From NCBI GenBank assembly GCA_964509505.1, contig CAZDYP010000003.1, positions 1-64,000 on the forward strand: a stretch of DNA of 64,000 nt. Direction: 5' to 3'. The position numbers and the translations under genes are program-made. Numbering within the stretch: the first letter of the stretch is position 1; every line of letters begins with the position of its first letter. Source of the DNA: CAZDYP01 sp964509505. Its GTDB lineage: Bacteria; Chloroflexota; Anaerolineae; JACRMK01. The notes under the pieces were generated by a model. The model worked only from the letters and a program-made list of their open reading frames with translations. It did not search any database and was not told where the DNA came from. Shown here in pieces: positions 48,553-56,621 of the stretch.

Positions 48553-50394
48553 ATGAGCAATTTCTTCCGCAAAGAATTTCGTTATCACTGGGCATGGCAA
48601 TTGCAATCGTCGCCTGAAGAGCTATGGTCGCTCGTCACCGACACTAACCGTTTCAACCGCGATAGCGGCGTGCCCGCGATTGAACCACGCGCCACGCAGA
48701 CCGATCACATGGTCAATGCGCGTCGGTCGCTGCGCTTATATCGGCTGGGGGTGCGCGTAGATTACGAAGAAGAGCCATTCGAGTGGATTTATCCGCGACG
48801 GTACGGCGTCAAGCGTTATTACCATAGTGGGCCTGTCGCGTCTATGCGCGTCAATGTCCAACTACAGCCACAGCTCAATGGCGGCACACAACTCATTTAT
48901 GAGGTGCGCGCGCAAGCGCGCAATCTATTGGGACTGATCGCTATCCCGCTTCAAATTGGTTGGTTAAGCGCACGCAGCTTCGATAAAACCTTTCGCGCCT
49001 ACGACCACGTCATCACAACGCGACAATCGTTGTTCACCGCAGCTGGCCCCGCGCATTTTCCAGCAGGCGGGCGCGAGCGTCTGGCGACGTTCACAAAAAA
49101 TTTGCTCGAGCAAGGCGCGACACCCGAGCACGTGAACACACTCTCTCAGTTTATTGAACAAGCCGACGATTTCATCCTCGCGCGGATACGACCTTATCAA
49201 TTGGCGGATGAATGGGGCTATCCCCGTCGCGCTGTGCTCGAATTGTGCTTATGGGCGACGCGCGTCGGCTTGCTCAATTTTCAATGGGAAGTGCTTTGCC
49301 CTTTGTGTCGTGGCGCGAAGCAAGAAAGCGCCACCTTGAGCGACATTAAGGCAAAAGTGCATTGCGACACGTGCAACATTGACTTCACGGCGAACTTCGA
49401 GCGTTCGGTCGAATTGACGTTCCATCCAAACCCCGCCGTGCGCCACTACGAAACGCGCGAGTTTTGCATGGGCGGACCGCAACTCACGCCGCACATCGTC
49501 GCACAGCAATTGCTCCCCACGCATTCGCAACGCGCAGTGTCGCTGCAACTCGAACCCGGCCGCTATCGCATCCGCACGTTGGAACTGGCAGGTAGTCAAG
49601 CGCTGCTGGCAGCAGCCGGCGGCGCGCATGAACTGACTATTCACGTCAATCGCAACGGTTGGCTCAACGATGAGCCGAGCATCGGACTTGCCGCAACCTT
49701 GCAGCTCGACAACGCGACGGACTCGGAGCAGTTGTTCATCTTGGAGCGTACGAAATGGAGCGATCAGGCGGCGACGGCTGCCGAGGTCACTGCCTTGCAA
49801 GTGTTCCGTGATTTGTTTGCAAATGAGGCGCTGCGCCCCGGCGATCAATTTTCGGTGGGCAGTCTCACCATTTTGTTCACGGATTTGCGCGGCTCCACGA
49901 GCTTATATCGTGAGGTGGGTGATGCTACCGCCTTCGGTTACGTGATGAGCCATTTCGACGTGCTGCGCCTAGCCATCGCCAACGAAGACGGGGCGATTGT
50001 GAAGACGATTGGCGATGCGGTGATGGGCGTCTTTCGTAATCCTGCGTCTGCCTTGCGCGCCATCATTCACGCACAACAAGAGCTGATGCGTCCGACACCG
50101 AACCGTCAGCCGCTAACCCTCAAAGCAGGCTTGCACTATGGCCCCTGCGTCGCCGTCACATTGAATGGTCGTCTCGACTACTTCGGCTCGACCGTCAACA
50201 TCGCAGCGCGACTCGAAGGCTTCTCGTCGGGCGATGACGTGATCGTTTCCGCGGCGGTGCGCGATGATCCCGAAGTCGCCAAGCTGCTTGACGAACGCAC
50301 AGGTTGTTGGCGCGCTGAACCATTCGAGTCAAAGCTAAAAGGGTTTGGCGAAGAGAACTTCATGCTGTATCGCATCGCAGCAAAGACACAATAG
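48553..50394 (+). CDS. Class III adenylate/guanylate cyclase with DUF5939-like N-terminus
   Basis: About 613 residues. The N-terminal 140 residues (WAWQLQSSPEELWSLVTDTNRFN) look like an SRPBCC-type ligand-binding fold. A middle region contains a zinc-knuckle-like CPLCRGAK ... CDTCNIDF and resembles DUF5939, which often precedes cyclases. The catalytic domain starts at about residue 434: LTILFTDLRGSTSLY (first metal Asp), IVKTIGDAVMGVF (second metal Asp) and VNIAARLEGFSSGDDVIVS. No membrane segment is seen. It would make cAMP or cGMP; purine specificity is not assigned. The ATG at 48553 follows AGAGG; the upstream frame is palindromic repeat. Confidence 0.88.
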   Translation: MSNFFRKEFRYHWAWQLQSSPEELWSLVTDTNRFNRDSGVPAIEPRATQTDHMVNARRSLRLYRLGVRVDYEEEPFEWIYPRRYGVKRYYHSGPVASMRVNVQLQPQLNGGTQLIYEVRAQARNLLGLIAIPLQIGWLSARSFDKTFRAYDHVITTRQSLFTAAGPAHFPAGGRERLATFTKNLLEQGATPEHVNTLSQFIEQADDFILARIRPYQLADEWGYPRRAVLELCLWATRVGLLNFQWEVLCPLCRGAKQESATLSDIKAKVHCDTCNIDFTANFERSVELTFHPNPAVRHYETREFCMGGPQLTPHIVAQQLLPTHSQRAVSLQLEPGRYRIRTLELAGSQALLAAAGGAHELTIHVNRNGWLNDEPSIGLAATLQLDNATDSEQLFILERTKWSDQAATAAEVTALQVFRDLFANEALRPGDQFSVGSLTILFTDLRGSTSLYREVGDATAFGYVMSHFDVLRLAIANEDGAIVKTIGDAVMGVFRNPASALRAIIHAQQELMRPTPNRQPLTLKAGLHYGPCVAVTLNGRLDYFGSTVNIAARLEGFSSGDDVIVSAAVRDDPEVAKLLDERTGCWRAEPFESKLKGFGEENFMLYRIAAKTQ

Positions 50395-50419
50395 GCTCTA
50401 CCAACTTGAGTGTCGAATG

Positions 50420-50474
50420 GCTCACGCGGACACAGCCCACGCCCGACGGCGGATATGTCCATCCGCCTTGAGCG
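50420..50474. repeat. Dispersed hairpin element (GCTCACGC...GGCGGAT...ATCCGCC)
   Basis: GCTCACGC, GGACACA, GGCGGAT-ATGTCC-ATCCGCC, TTGAGCG. Same layout as 16665-16735 and a weaker relative at 293-354. Confidence 0.6.
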
Positions 50475-50512
50475 TTGGTAAAACCGCAGCAAAGCTAGAA
50501 GAGCCATAAAAC

Positions 50513-50553
50513 AAAAATCCTCCCGTAGCGCGACGCTGTGGGAGGATTTTTGT
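50513..50553. terminator. Bidirectional intrinsic terminator
   Basis: AAAAATCCTCCC (50513-50524) and GGGAGGATTTTT (50540-50551) form a perfect 12-bp stem with an inner GTAGCG...GCTGTG extension. It separates the cyclase from the convergent membrane-protein gene. Confidence 0.88.
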
Positions 50554-50571
50554 ATGTATCGTGTGAGTCAT

Positions 50572-51114
50572 TCAAACGCGCTTAGTTGGGGAGGGCGATT
50601 GTGTTTCGTCGTCGTCATGCAAGCCTAAGGCGCCGGACACTCGGTGCAACGTATTCATCGTCTGCTCAAGCGCGTTAGGCACTAATTCCAATAGCATACC
50701 GAGAGAGAATGTCAATGCCAGTTCCGAGCCCAACGTGAAGAGCAGTTCACTCTCGAACAAGGCAACCAACCATACCCACAACGGTCTGCCATACGCCTTG
50801 AAGTACACATCGGTTGAAACGTCAATGAAGTGCAGCCCAAAAGCCACCAAGATAGCCCAGCGTCTGCGCGTATCCGAAGCAAAGGTGAACGTGAATGCGA
50901 TCTGCCCCACTTGAGGCAACAATGCCACTAGCGGAATGATCCAATCGTTCGCTTTGGCGGTCGGCAATAGTTCATAGCCTTTCAAGGTTGTCATGTAATC
51001 TTCAATGGATAAACCCACAGCAATGATGAACAACAACCCGAAAACGATAGTCACGACAATGACGAAAGGCGATTTGATGATATTCTGCGAAAAACTCTTA
51101 AACAGATTAGCCAT
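50572..51114 (-). CDS. Small integral membrane protein of unknown function
   Basis: A 180-residue protein with about four hydrophobic helices (FVIVVTIVFGLLFIIAVGL, WIIPLVALLPQVGQIAFTFTF, WAILVAFGLHFIDVS, WLVALFESELLFTLGSELALTF) and a charged C-terminal tail (DDDETQSPSPTKRV). AAGGAGG lies 5-6 nt before the ATG. I recognise no family. A terminator sits on its 3-prime side and the FtsK-like gene lies 190 bp upstream on the same strand. Its base composition is somewhat richer in A+T than the neighbours. Confidence 0.75.
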   Translation of the reverse strand: MANLFKSFSQNIIKSPFVIVVTIVFGLLFIIAVGLSIEDYMTTLKGYELLPTAKANDWIIPLVALLPQVGQIAFTFTFASDTRRRWAILVAFGLHFIDVSTDVYFKAYGRPLWVWLVALFESELLFTLGSELALTFSLGMLLELVPNALEQTMNTLHRVSGALGLHDDDETQSPSPTKRV

Positions 51115-51307
51115 GTTACCTCCTTGCTGGGGGCCCTTAAATCAATCATGGATTAGATGACTGAGGTTTTGCCTATCCCAGCGTTGTTCTGGCGCGCGTG
51201 TATTTTAGTCAAATCTCGATAAATGTCGAACAAGCCCTCCTAATAGCGCCGCGAAAACTTTAGATGCCTCTATTTTACTCCCAATAGTCAAACTTGTATA
51301 TGTCAGC

Positions 51308-52306
51308 CTAAGGCGCCGTGACATCTTCCGCTGCCAACCATGCGCTCTGAAAACGAATCACTTGTCCTAACGCAACGAGCAGAAATTCGCCACGGCCTGC
51401 GAGCTTTTCTGCCCCCGTCCCCGCGATACCCGACGCCACGCGCGCATCGGTCGCCGAGGCAACCTTGCCCACCAACCGCGTCGGGAAATTAGCGAGTATC
51501 AAACCATTCAGCGCCGCTGCGCTCGGTTTTTGCGTGCAAGCGACGACGTGGATACCCGCCTCACGTCCGCGTTGCAACAAACGCAGCAAAGGGTGTTCGA
51601 CAGCGGCGCGTCCGACCTGCAGTAAATCTGCGAGCTCGTCAATCGCAACCACGATACGCGGGCGATTGAACCCTTCGGCGTCGCGTCGTTCCATTTCGCG
51701 CACGGCGCGCTGCAAAATAGTAGCCGCCTCGTCGCTGGTGCGCGCTAACGGCAATAGTGTATGTCGCAGCCGCGCGAGACACGCTAAACCGCGCGCTTTC
51801 GGGTCAATGAGCATAAAACCCACATCGGCAGGGCGGTTATACAACGCTAACGAATACAGCAACGTGCGCGCCGCCACCGTCTTGCCCGAGCCTGTCGTGC
51901 CGCTAATCAACACATGCGCGATGGACGGGCTTGACAAACGCAACAACAACGGCTGCCCGTTCGCATCCAAGCCCAACAGCGCAGTTAGTGGCGGCGTGCG
52001 TTTCACCATAGTCTGTAGCTTAGCAAAGGCGATGAGCTCAGCGTCGTCGCGCGGCACCTCAACTTGCACCATGCCTTGCTGGCGTTGAATGCGACACGTC
52101 ACCGCGCCTAACGCCAACGCCAATTCTTCCGCCAAGTTGGTGAGCTTCGAGAGCTTGATATTGGGCGCGAGCAGCAAGTGGTAGCGCACGAGGCGCGGCG
52201 TGACCGTGCCGCCATAAACTTGCGCGGGCAGCTTGTGCATAGCTAAGACGGCTTCGATGCGGTCAGCTTGTTGATTCAGGATACGATGGTTGGGCATAGG
52301 ACACAT
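51308..52306 (-). CDS. Soluble FtsK/SpoIIIE-type DNA-translocase-like ATPase
   Basis: A 332-residue protein with an FtsK-like core: a small beta domain before the motor (KLPAQVYGGTVTPRLVRYHL), Walker A in ISGTTGSGKTVAARTL, Walker B in RIVVAIDELADLL, and the arginine-containing ACTQKPSAAAL. It lacks the N-terminal membrane domain and the C-terminal gamma winged helix of chromosomal FtsK. It therefore looks like the stand-alone FtsK/HerA-type ATPases of plasmids or accessory systems. No integrase, relaxase or attachment site is seen nearby, so an element is not indicated. Start could be 52306 or the internal ATG at 52297. Confidence 0.85.
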   Translation of the reverse strand: MCPMPNHRILNQQADRIEAVLAMHKLPAQVYGGTVTPRLVRYHLLLAPNIKLSKLTNLAEELALALGAVTCRIQRQQGMVQVEVPRDDAELIAFAKLQTMVKRTPPLTALLGLDANGQPLLLRLSSPSIAHVLISGTTGSGKTVAARTLLYSLALYNRPADVGFMLIDPKARGLACLARLRHTLLPLARTSDEAATILQRAVREMERRDAEGFNRPRIVVAIDELADLLQVGRAAVEHPLLRLLQRGREAGIHVVACTQKPSAAALNGLILANFPTRLVGKVASATDARVASGIAGTGAEKLAGRGEFLLVALGQVIRFQSAWLAAEDVTAP

Positions 52307-52350
52307 CGCTCAGATCTGACAGGCACGCTGCGCGGAAACTCGTCAGACCC

Positions 52351-52410
52351 CCCAAAAAAAGAACGGTTGTTCTGTTGAAGATATTACAACAGAACAACCG
52401 CTCTTGTCAA
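52351..52410 (-). terminator. Intrinsic terminator of the CdsZ-like gene
   Basis: CGGTTGTTCTGTT and AACAGAACAACCG form a perfect 13-bp stem around a 10-nt loop. On the minus strand it is followed by TTCTTTTTTT. It lies about 40 nt after the stop of the zinc-ribbon protein. Confidence 0.85.
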
Positions 52411-52449
52411 TAACACTTTCTTAAATTTTTGTGATTGTGACAGAAGCGG

Positions 52450-53157
52450 TCACAGCTGAGCTGCATGATACAAAATTCGTCCGCAATGGTCACACGTTGC
52501 CAGCGTGTTTTCGTCGCGCGCTTTCTGCACGGTGTCCATTGGCACGCTCAAGCCACACGCGCCGCAATTGAAGCCATTAAGCGCGACGACGGCGAGACCA
52601 CTGCGTGTGCGCCGCAATTTGTCATAGCGTGATAGCTCATCAGCATCCGCTTGTACGCGTAACCCTTTTAGTTTATCTTGCAATGTTGTAGTCAGCGTAG
52701 TGAGCTCCGCTTGTTCTGCCTGCCAAGCCTGCTCTTGCCTTGCGCGTTCTGCGCGTAGTGTGTTCAGCGCCGCTTGCGTGCGCTGTGACAGTGCATCGCT
52801 TTGCTCGCTGGTCTCCATCAACGCTAACACGGTTTCCTCGAGCTTGCCGTGTTGGTGCTTGAACATTTGCAGCTCTTTCTCAAAATTTTCGAGTTCCTTC
52901 GGATTGCGGATGCGCCCGCCATACAATTTTTGTTCGAGCTCGGCGATGCGCGTCTCCAACGTCTTGAGTTCAAGTTCACGGTCGCGCAATTGGCGGCGTT
53001 GATCGGTTGCGGCAACGTGCGCGGCTTGCGCTTGCGTCTCGGCGTCTTGCAACGCGTGATGGTCTGCTTGCAGCGTTTGCAATTCGCGCAAGCGTTGTTG
53101 GACGCGTTCGACCTCGCCATCCAGTTTTTGCAATTGCGAGAAAATCAAAGCTGTCAT
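52450..53157 (-). CDS. CdsZ-like coiled-coil protein with C-terminal zinc ribbon
   Basis: A 235-residue protein: a long coiled coil (residues about 10-170, heptads rich in Leu, Gln, Glu) with the conserved break GGRIRNPKELENFEKEL, followed by a zinc ribbon (CGACG ... CDHCGRILY). This layout matches the widespread CT398/CdsZ family (DUF164, zf-RING_7-like), proposed to scaffold secretion or transcription-related complexes. Exact function is unresolved. The start is 6 nt after the rhomboid stop, so they should be co-transcribed; a strong terminator follows. Confidence 0.9.
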   Translation of the reverse strand: MTALIFSQLQKLDGEVERVQQRLRELQTLQADHHALQDAETQAQAAHVAATDQRRQLRDRELELKTLETRIAELEQKLYGGRIRNPKELENFEKELQMFKHQHGKLEETVLALMETSEQSDALSQRTQAALNTLRAERARQEQAWQAEQAELTTLTTTLQDKLKGLRVQADADELSRYDKLRRTRSGLAVVALNGFNCGACGLSVPMDTVQKARDENTLATCDHCGRILYHAAQL

Positions 53158-53163
53158 GGCAAT

Positions 53164-53877
53164 TCAATCAAATCCTACATTCCATTCGTTATGAAATTCG
53201 TTGGGGCGCAAGGCGCGATACACGATGCCTGTCATAATGCCCGCCACCGCGCCGCCAATGTGCGCGAAGTAGGCGACGTTGTCGGCGAATTCGGGGTTTA
53301 CTTGCGACAGATAGCCGCTGGCAAATTGGTAGATAACCCACTCGCCCAACACGAACCAACACGAAATAGTAAGTGGAAATGGCACAATCAAAAACAGGAC
53401 CAATGTGACGATGCGGTTGGCGGGAAACATCACCAAGTACGTGCCTAGCACGCCCGAAATGGCGCCGCTTGCGCCAATGGCAGGCATCTTGTCGTTGAGG
53501 TCAACGCCGATATGCACGATGTCGGCAAACACGCCCCAAAATAGATACAGCAGTAGATACCGCAGATGTCCGATGTGGTCTTCGACCAGCCGTCCAAAAA
53601 TCCACAGATACAACATATTGCCGAAGATGTGCAATGCACTGCCGTGCATGAACATCGAGGTGAGCAACGTCACGTACACAGGCAGCCTAATCTGCGGTTC
53701 GAGATCCACGCGATGGCTAATCTCGTAAGGGCGCGTGCCATAGGTCCACACAAATTCTTTGCGTTGCGTTCGATCCAGCTTCATCTCATACGTGAAAACG
53801 GCGACGTTCACGAGAATGAGCAGCACGGTGATGAACGGAAAGGTTTTGGTGGGGGTGCGATCACGGATGGGTAGCAT
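53164..53877 (-). CDS. Rhomboid-family intramembrane serine protease, copy 1
   Basis: A six- to seven-helix membrane protease of 237 residues that cuts substrates within the membrane. The loop-1 region with SMFMHGSALHIFGNMLYLWIFG matches the rhomboid HxxxNM signature, the catalytic Ser is in GASGAISGVLG, and the catalytic His in YFAHIGGAVAG. The start MLPIRDRTPTKTFP is identical in layout to that of copy 2. It is 6 nt upstream of the CdsZ-like gene on the same strand. Confidence 0.93.
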   Translation of the reverse strand: MLPIRDRTPTKTFPFITVLLILVNVAVFTYEMKLDRTQRKEFVWTYGTRPYEISHRVDLEPQIRLPVYVTLLTSMFMHGSALHIFGNMLYLWIFGRLVEDHIGHLRYLLLYLFWGVFADIVHIGVDLNDKMPAIGASGAISGVLGTYLVMFPANRIVTLVLFLIVPFPLTISCWFVLGEWVIYQFASGYLSQVNPEFADNVAYFAHIGGAVAGIMTGIVYRALRPNEFHNEWNVGFD

Positions 53878-53884
53878 GGGAATA

Positions 53885-53975
53885 AAAGTAATGGGTAATT
53901 GATAATTGGCTATGGGATATTAGATATTGGAGTGGGCTTATCAATATCTAATATCCCATAGCCAAGTATCCAATT
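53885..53975. repeat. Heptamer array (TAATTGG/GATATTG) with complementary halves
   Basis: GTAATGG GTAATTG ATAATTG GCTATGG GATATTA GATATTG, then CAATATCTAATATCCCATAG and complementary units to ATTACC, period 7. It fills the gap between the two rhomboid genes and reaches the last codon of copy 2. Confidence 0.88.
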
Positions 53976-54672
53976 ACCACACATCGCCATAACGCGGACG
54001 ATACAGCGCCCGATAGATTAATCCGAAAATAATGCCTGCGACTGCGCCGCCGAGGTGCGCGAAGTAGGCGACGCCGCCCTGTGACGAGGCGATGCCTAAC
54101 GAAATGAAGCCGCTAAAGAATTGCAAGAGGATCCATTGCCCGATGACGAGGATAGCAGGCAAACGCGATTGGGTGACAAAGTAGCCTAACGACCACCACA
54201 CATCTACTTTGGCTTGCGGGAATATGACGAGGTATGCGCCCAATACGCCCGCCACCGCGCCGCTTGCGCCCACCGCAGGGATGCGCCCTTGCGGCTCAAC
54301 GATGATCTGCGCGCCCGCGGCGACGATGCCCCATGCCAAATAGATGCACAAAAAACGCAGGTGCCCGAAGCGATCTTCGATGTTGTTGCCGAAAATCCAC
54401 AGGTAGAGCATGTTGCCGATGATGTGCAGCCAACCGCCGTGCATGAACATCGAAGAAAAGATGGTCAGATAAACGGGCAAACCAATCAGCGGCGGCAAGT
54501 CCACTCCTTGCGTAATCTCGTAAGGCACGACGCCATACGCGAAAATGAATTGCTGCAATTGGCGCGACGGCAACGACACCTCATAGAAAAAGACGAGCGC
54601 GTTCGCCGCAATCAACCCAATCGTGATGAATGGGAAGGTGCGTGTGGGGTTGAGGTCACGGATGGGCAACAT
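53974..54672 (-). CDS. Rhomboid-family intramembrane serine protease, copy 2
   Basis: Tandem paralogue of 232 residues, starting MLPIRDLNPTRTFP at 54672; the open frame extends upstream to 54750 but only through repeat-like sequence. HGGWLHIIGNMLYLWIFG, GASGAVAGVLGAYLVIFPQAKVDVW and YFAHLGGAVAG hold the conserved residues. Compared with copy 1 it has a longer loop before the last helices. The two copies have probably arisen by local duplication and now differ throughout, suggesting separate substrates. Confidence 0.93.
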   Translation of the reverse strand: MLPIRDLNPTRTFPFITIGLIAANALVFFYEVSLPSRQLQQFIFAYGVVPYEITQGVDLPPLIGLPVYLTIFSSMFMHGGWLHIIGNMLYLWIFGNNIEDRFGHLRFLCIYLAWGIVAAGAQIIVEPQGRIPAVGASGAVAGVLGAYLVIFPQAKVDVWWSLGYFVTQSRLPAILVIGQWILLQFFSGFISLGIASSQGGVAYFAHLGGAVAGIIFGLIYRALYRPRYGDVW

Positions 54673-54734
54673 AAGAGTAAAGGGGAGAACGAGTAATAAG
54701 GCTCTACCGATTTTAGTGTGGAATGCTTGCTTGG

Positions 54735-54790
54735 AGCATCCGGTGTCCAATTTCCAACTTCCGAATCCCCAATGACCAATGACTATTTAC
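54735..54790. repeat. Heptamer array (TTCCAAC/TGACCAA)
   Basis: GTCCAAT TTCCAAC TTCCGAA TCCCCAA TGACCAA TGACTAT, period 7. Only one arm is evident. It lies between copy 2 of the rhomboid genes and the M24-like gene. Confidence 0.75.
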
Positions 54791-56204
54791 TAACACACAT
54801 CGCGCGCGTTGGGTTGAGCAAGAAGGGCGGCAGATACGCGCACAGGTTCGAAAACGGCAACACCGATTCATGCAGGTTGATACCCAACGTTTCGCGCATG
54901 AATGTCTGTCGCGCGGCGATGCGCCCCCACGCTTCGGGATACAATGCGGCAAACTCTGCACGCATTGGTTCGTCGGCGAGCGCGATGCCGTCCTCGATGT
55001 TCGTCGTGAAGTAGTCGGTGCCCGTCGCAGGGATGATGTCGCATTGCAACGCCATGCCCGACGATAGTTTGAGCATTGAGTTGTTCGTGATGGGCGAATG
55101 CACCCACTCGTCCAAATGAATGAGGTGACCGGGGTTGAGTCCAACCCCAAAGAACGGGGCGCCTACGATGTCATGCACGGCTTTGTACAATGCGCCACCT
55201 GTCACGCCGATGTCGAGCGTCTCATACCACGCCACCGCTGCGGCGAAGTACGGCTTCACGAGTTTGTCGAGATAATCGCGGATGCCTTCGGGCAATTCGC
55301 TTTCGTCATGCACGAGGAAGCCTGCCCTCGCCGTCAATGCGCCCCACAACCCAACCGCCGTCGTGAATGGGTCGCCCAATTGCATCGGGCGCGACGATGG
55401 GCTTGCCAAGCCGACCTTTGCGCGCTCGCCAGCCGTGAGCATGAGATGACACGAGAGGGGCCAGCCATTCCAGCGCATAGCTCGCACGGCGTCGAACTCA
55501 GTCATGCCCACTTGCAGCTTGAAGATGGCGTCGCGCACCATCTGCGAGGCGAGCGTCGCCGCGTACTCCATGCGCGCGAGTTGATGCACACTGTTCGTCG
55601 CGCGCAAGCCATCGCTTGGGCGCATGAACAGCGCCGTCGCATTGCGGACTGTGCCGCGCGCAGCCGCATCGTTCACCGCCTCCAAGATGAAGGCAGGCAG
55701 TTCGCTCGTGCGTTTCGGCTTCGGCAGTTCGCCCTGCTCGAAATACTTCCAACCGATGACGCCGACGCGCGCAGTCTTCGTGATGCCCGCTTGTCGCAAC
55801 AACTTTCTGAGCGGCACGAGTTGGTCGCGTGGCTGACCGAGCAGACTGAATGTTTGATAGAGGACGATGTTCCACTCATTAGACCCGAAGGGTTTCGAAA
55901 ACCCTTCGGGTCTGGCGACGCAGAGATTCGCGTAGCCCACGCCCTCATTGCCGACGATGAGTGTTTGCGCCTCATCGGTCAGCACGGCAACCGCTTCCTC
56001 GAAGCGTGGATCGTAGCCCGTGAGCCAGGCGAGGTTAGCGAAGTGTTCGCGGTCGCCATAGACGACGAGCGCATTGAGCTGCGCGCGTTTCATGGCGTCG
56101 CGAGTGGCGGCAACGCGCGCTGCATATTCTGCGGCGGGGATGTGCGGCTCGACGGTGGGGAGACCGAAGGTGGGGAGAGAGAGTTCGGAAAATTGGATAG
56201 TCAT
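54783..56204 (-). CDS. M24-like (creatinase/aminopeptidase P fold) protein with degenerate metal site
   Basis: A 473-residue pita-bread-fold protein with the N-terminal creatinase domain (ALVVYGDREHFANLAWLTGYDPRFEEAV). In the catalytic half the usual Asp-Asp pair is not visible: the expected region reads QLGDPFTTAVGLWGALTARAG. A late His (NPGHLIHLDEW) and one Glu (NIEDGIAL) remain, but the other Glu position reads LQCDII. It may be a catalytically altered or non-enzymatic member. Residues about 98-108 (RPEGFSKPFGS) are encoded by a perfect 33-bp palindrome at 55881-55913 and look like an in-frame insertion. A different, intact M24 enzyme is encoded at 10582. Confidence 0.82.
   Translation of the reverse strand: MTIQFSELSLPTFGLPTVEPHIPAAEYAARVAATRDAMKRAQLNALVVYGDREHFANLAWLTGYDPRFEEAVAVLTDEAQTLIVGNEGVGYANLCVARPEGFSKPFGSNEWNIVLYQTFSLLGQPRDQLVPLRKLLRQAGITKTARVGVIGWKYFEQGELPKPKRTSELPAFILEAVNDAAARGTVRNATALFMRPSDGLRATNSVHQLARMEYAATLASQMVRDAIFKLQVGMTEFDAVRAMRWNGWPLSCHLMLTAGERAKVGLASPSSRPMQLGDPFTTAVGLWGALTARAGFLVHDESELPEGIRDYLDKLVKPYFAAAVAWYETLDIGVTGGALYKAVHDIVGAPFFGVGLNPGHLIHLDEWVHSPITNNSMLKLSSGMALQCDIIPATGTDYFTTNIEDGIALADEPMRAEFAALYPEAWGRIAARQTFMRETLGINLHESVLPFSNLCAYLPPFLLNPTRAMCVSK
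55881..55913. repeat. 33-bp palindrome inside M24-like gene
   Basis: AGACC-CGAAG-GGTTT, CGA centre, AAACC-CTTCG-GGTCT: perfect 15-bp arms. It shares its outer and inner blocks with the palindrome at 57791-57823, while the middle five bases differ and are compensated on the other arm. Confidence 0.88.
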
Positions 56205-56238
56205 AAGAGTAGTTAGGAATCAGGAGTCAGTATGCCTA

Positions 56239-56621
56239 TCAGAGCTTCGTACTGGAACTGGAACTGTTTTCTTCTAACATTTTGCGTGCGGCGGCCACGC
56301 CCTCTGTGCGCCACGTCTCCGCGTGTTGCGCCAATTCCACCACCAGTGCGCCCCATCGCGCCGCGCCGAGCTGTCCCGCGAGCTGCGCGAACAACACAGC
56401 AAGACGTGGCGCGCGCCGCTCGCCTCAATGTAGGTCAACGGCGCAGCATACAACACGCCAATGTCCACACGCCCCGACGAGGGTGGCAGTTCGGGTTCGG
56501 GCTGCGGTTGCTGAATCACCAGCTGTTGAATGTATTGGTTGATGATAGCTTGAGCGTTTTGCCCGGCCGCCACTGCCGCGCCGCCGCCCACGTTGCCAAT
56601 GTGGATTTGATCGTTGCTCAT
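56239..56621 (-). pseudogene. Fossil of a CHAT/effector-type gene
   Basis: The 5-prime frame encodes SNDQIHIGNVGGGAAVAAGQ and NAQAIINQYIQQLVIQQ, a leader typical of NTPase/effector-associated proteins, then RVDIGVLYAAPLTYIEA, resembling the start of CHAT-domain sequences. A frameshift follows; another frame gives LLFAQLAGQLGAARWGALVV and ELAQHAETWRTEGVAAARKML to a stop at 56239. The normal large body of such a gene is missing. It is a frameshifted and deleted remnant, perhaps of an immune or signalling gene. Assignment of the family is from motif memory only. Confidence 0.55.

Noticed and set aside
51308..52306. FtsK-like gene as sign of an integrative element
   Set aside because: No relaxase, integrase, type IV secretion gene or attachment-site duplication is seen within several kb.
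55098..56216. Long plus-strand open frame of 372 codons
   Set aside because: It is antisense to the M24-like gene and has the Arg/His-rich composition typical of shadows in GC-rich genes.
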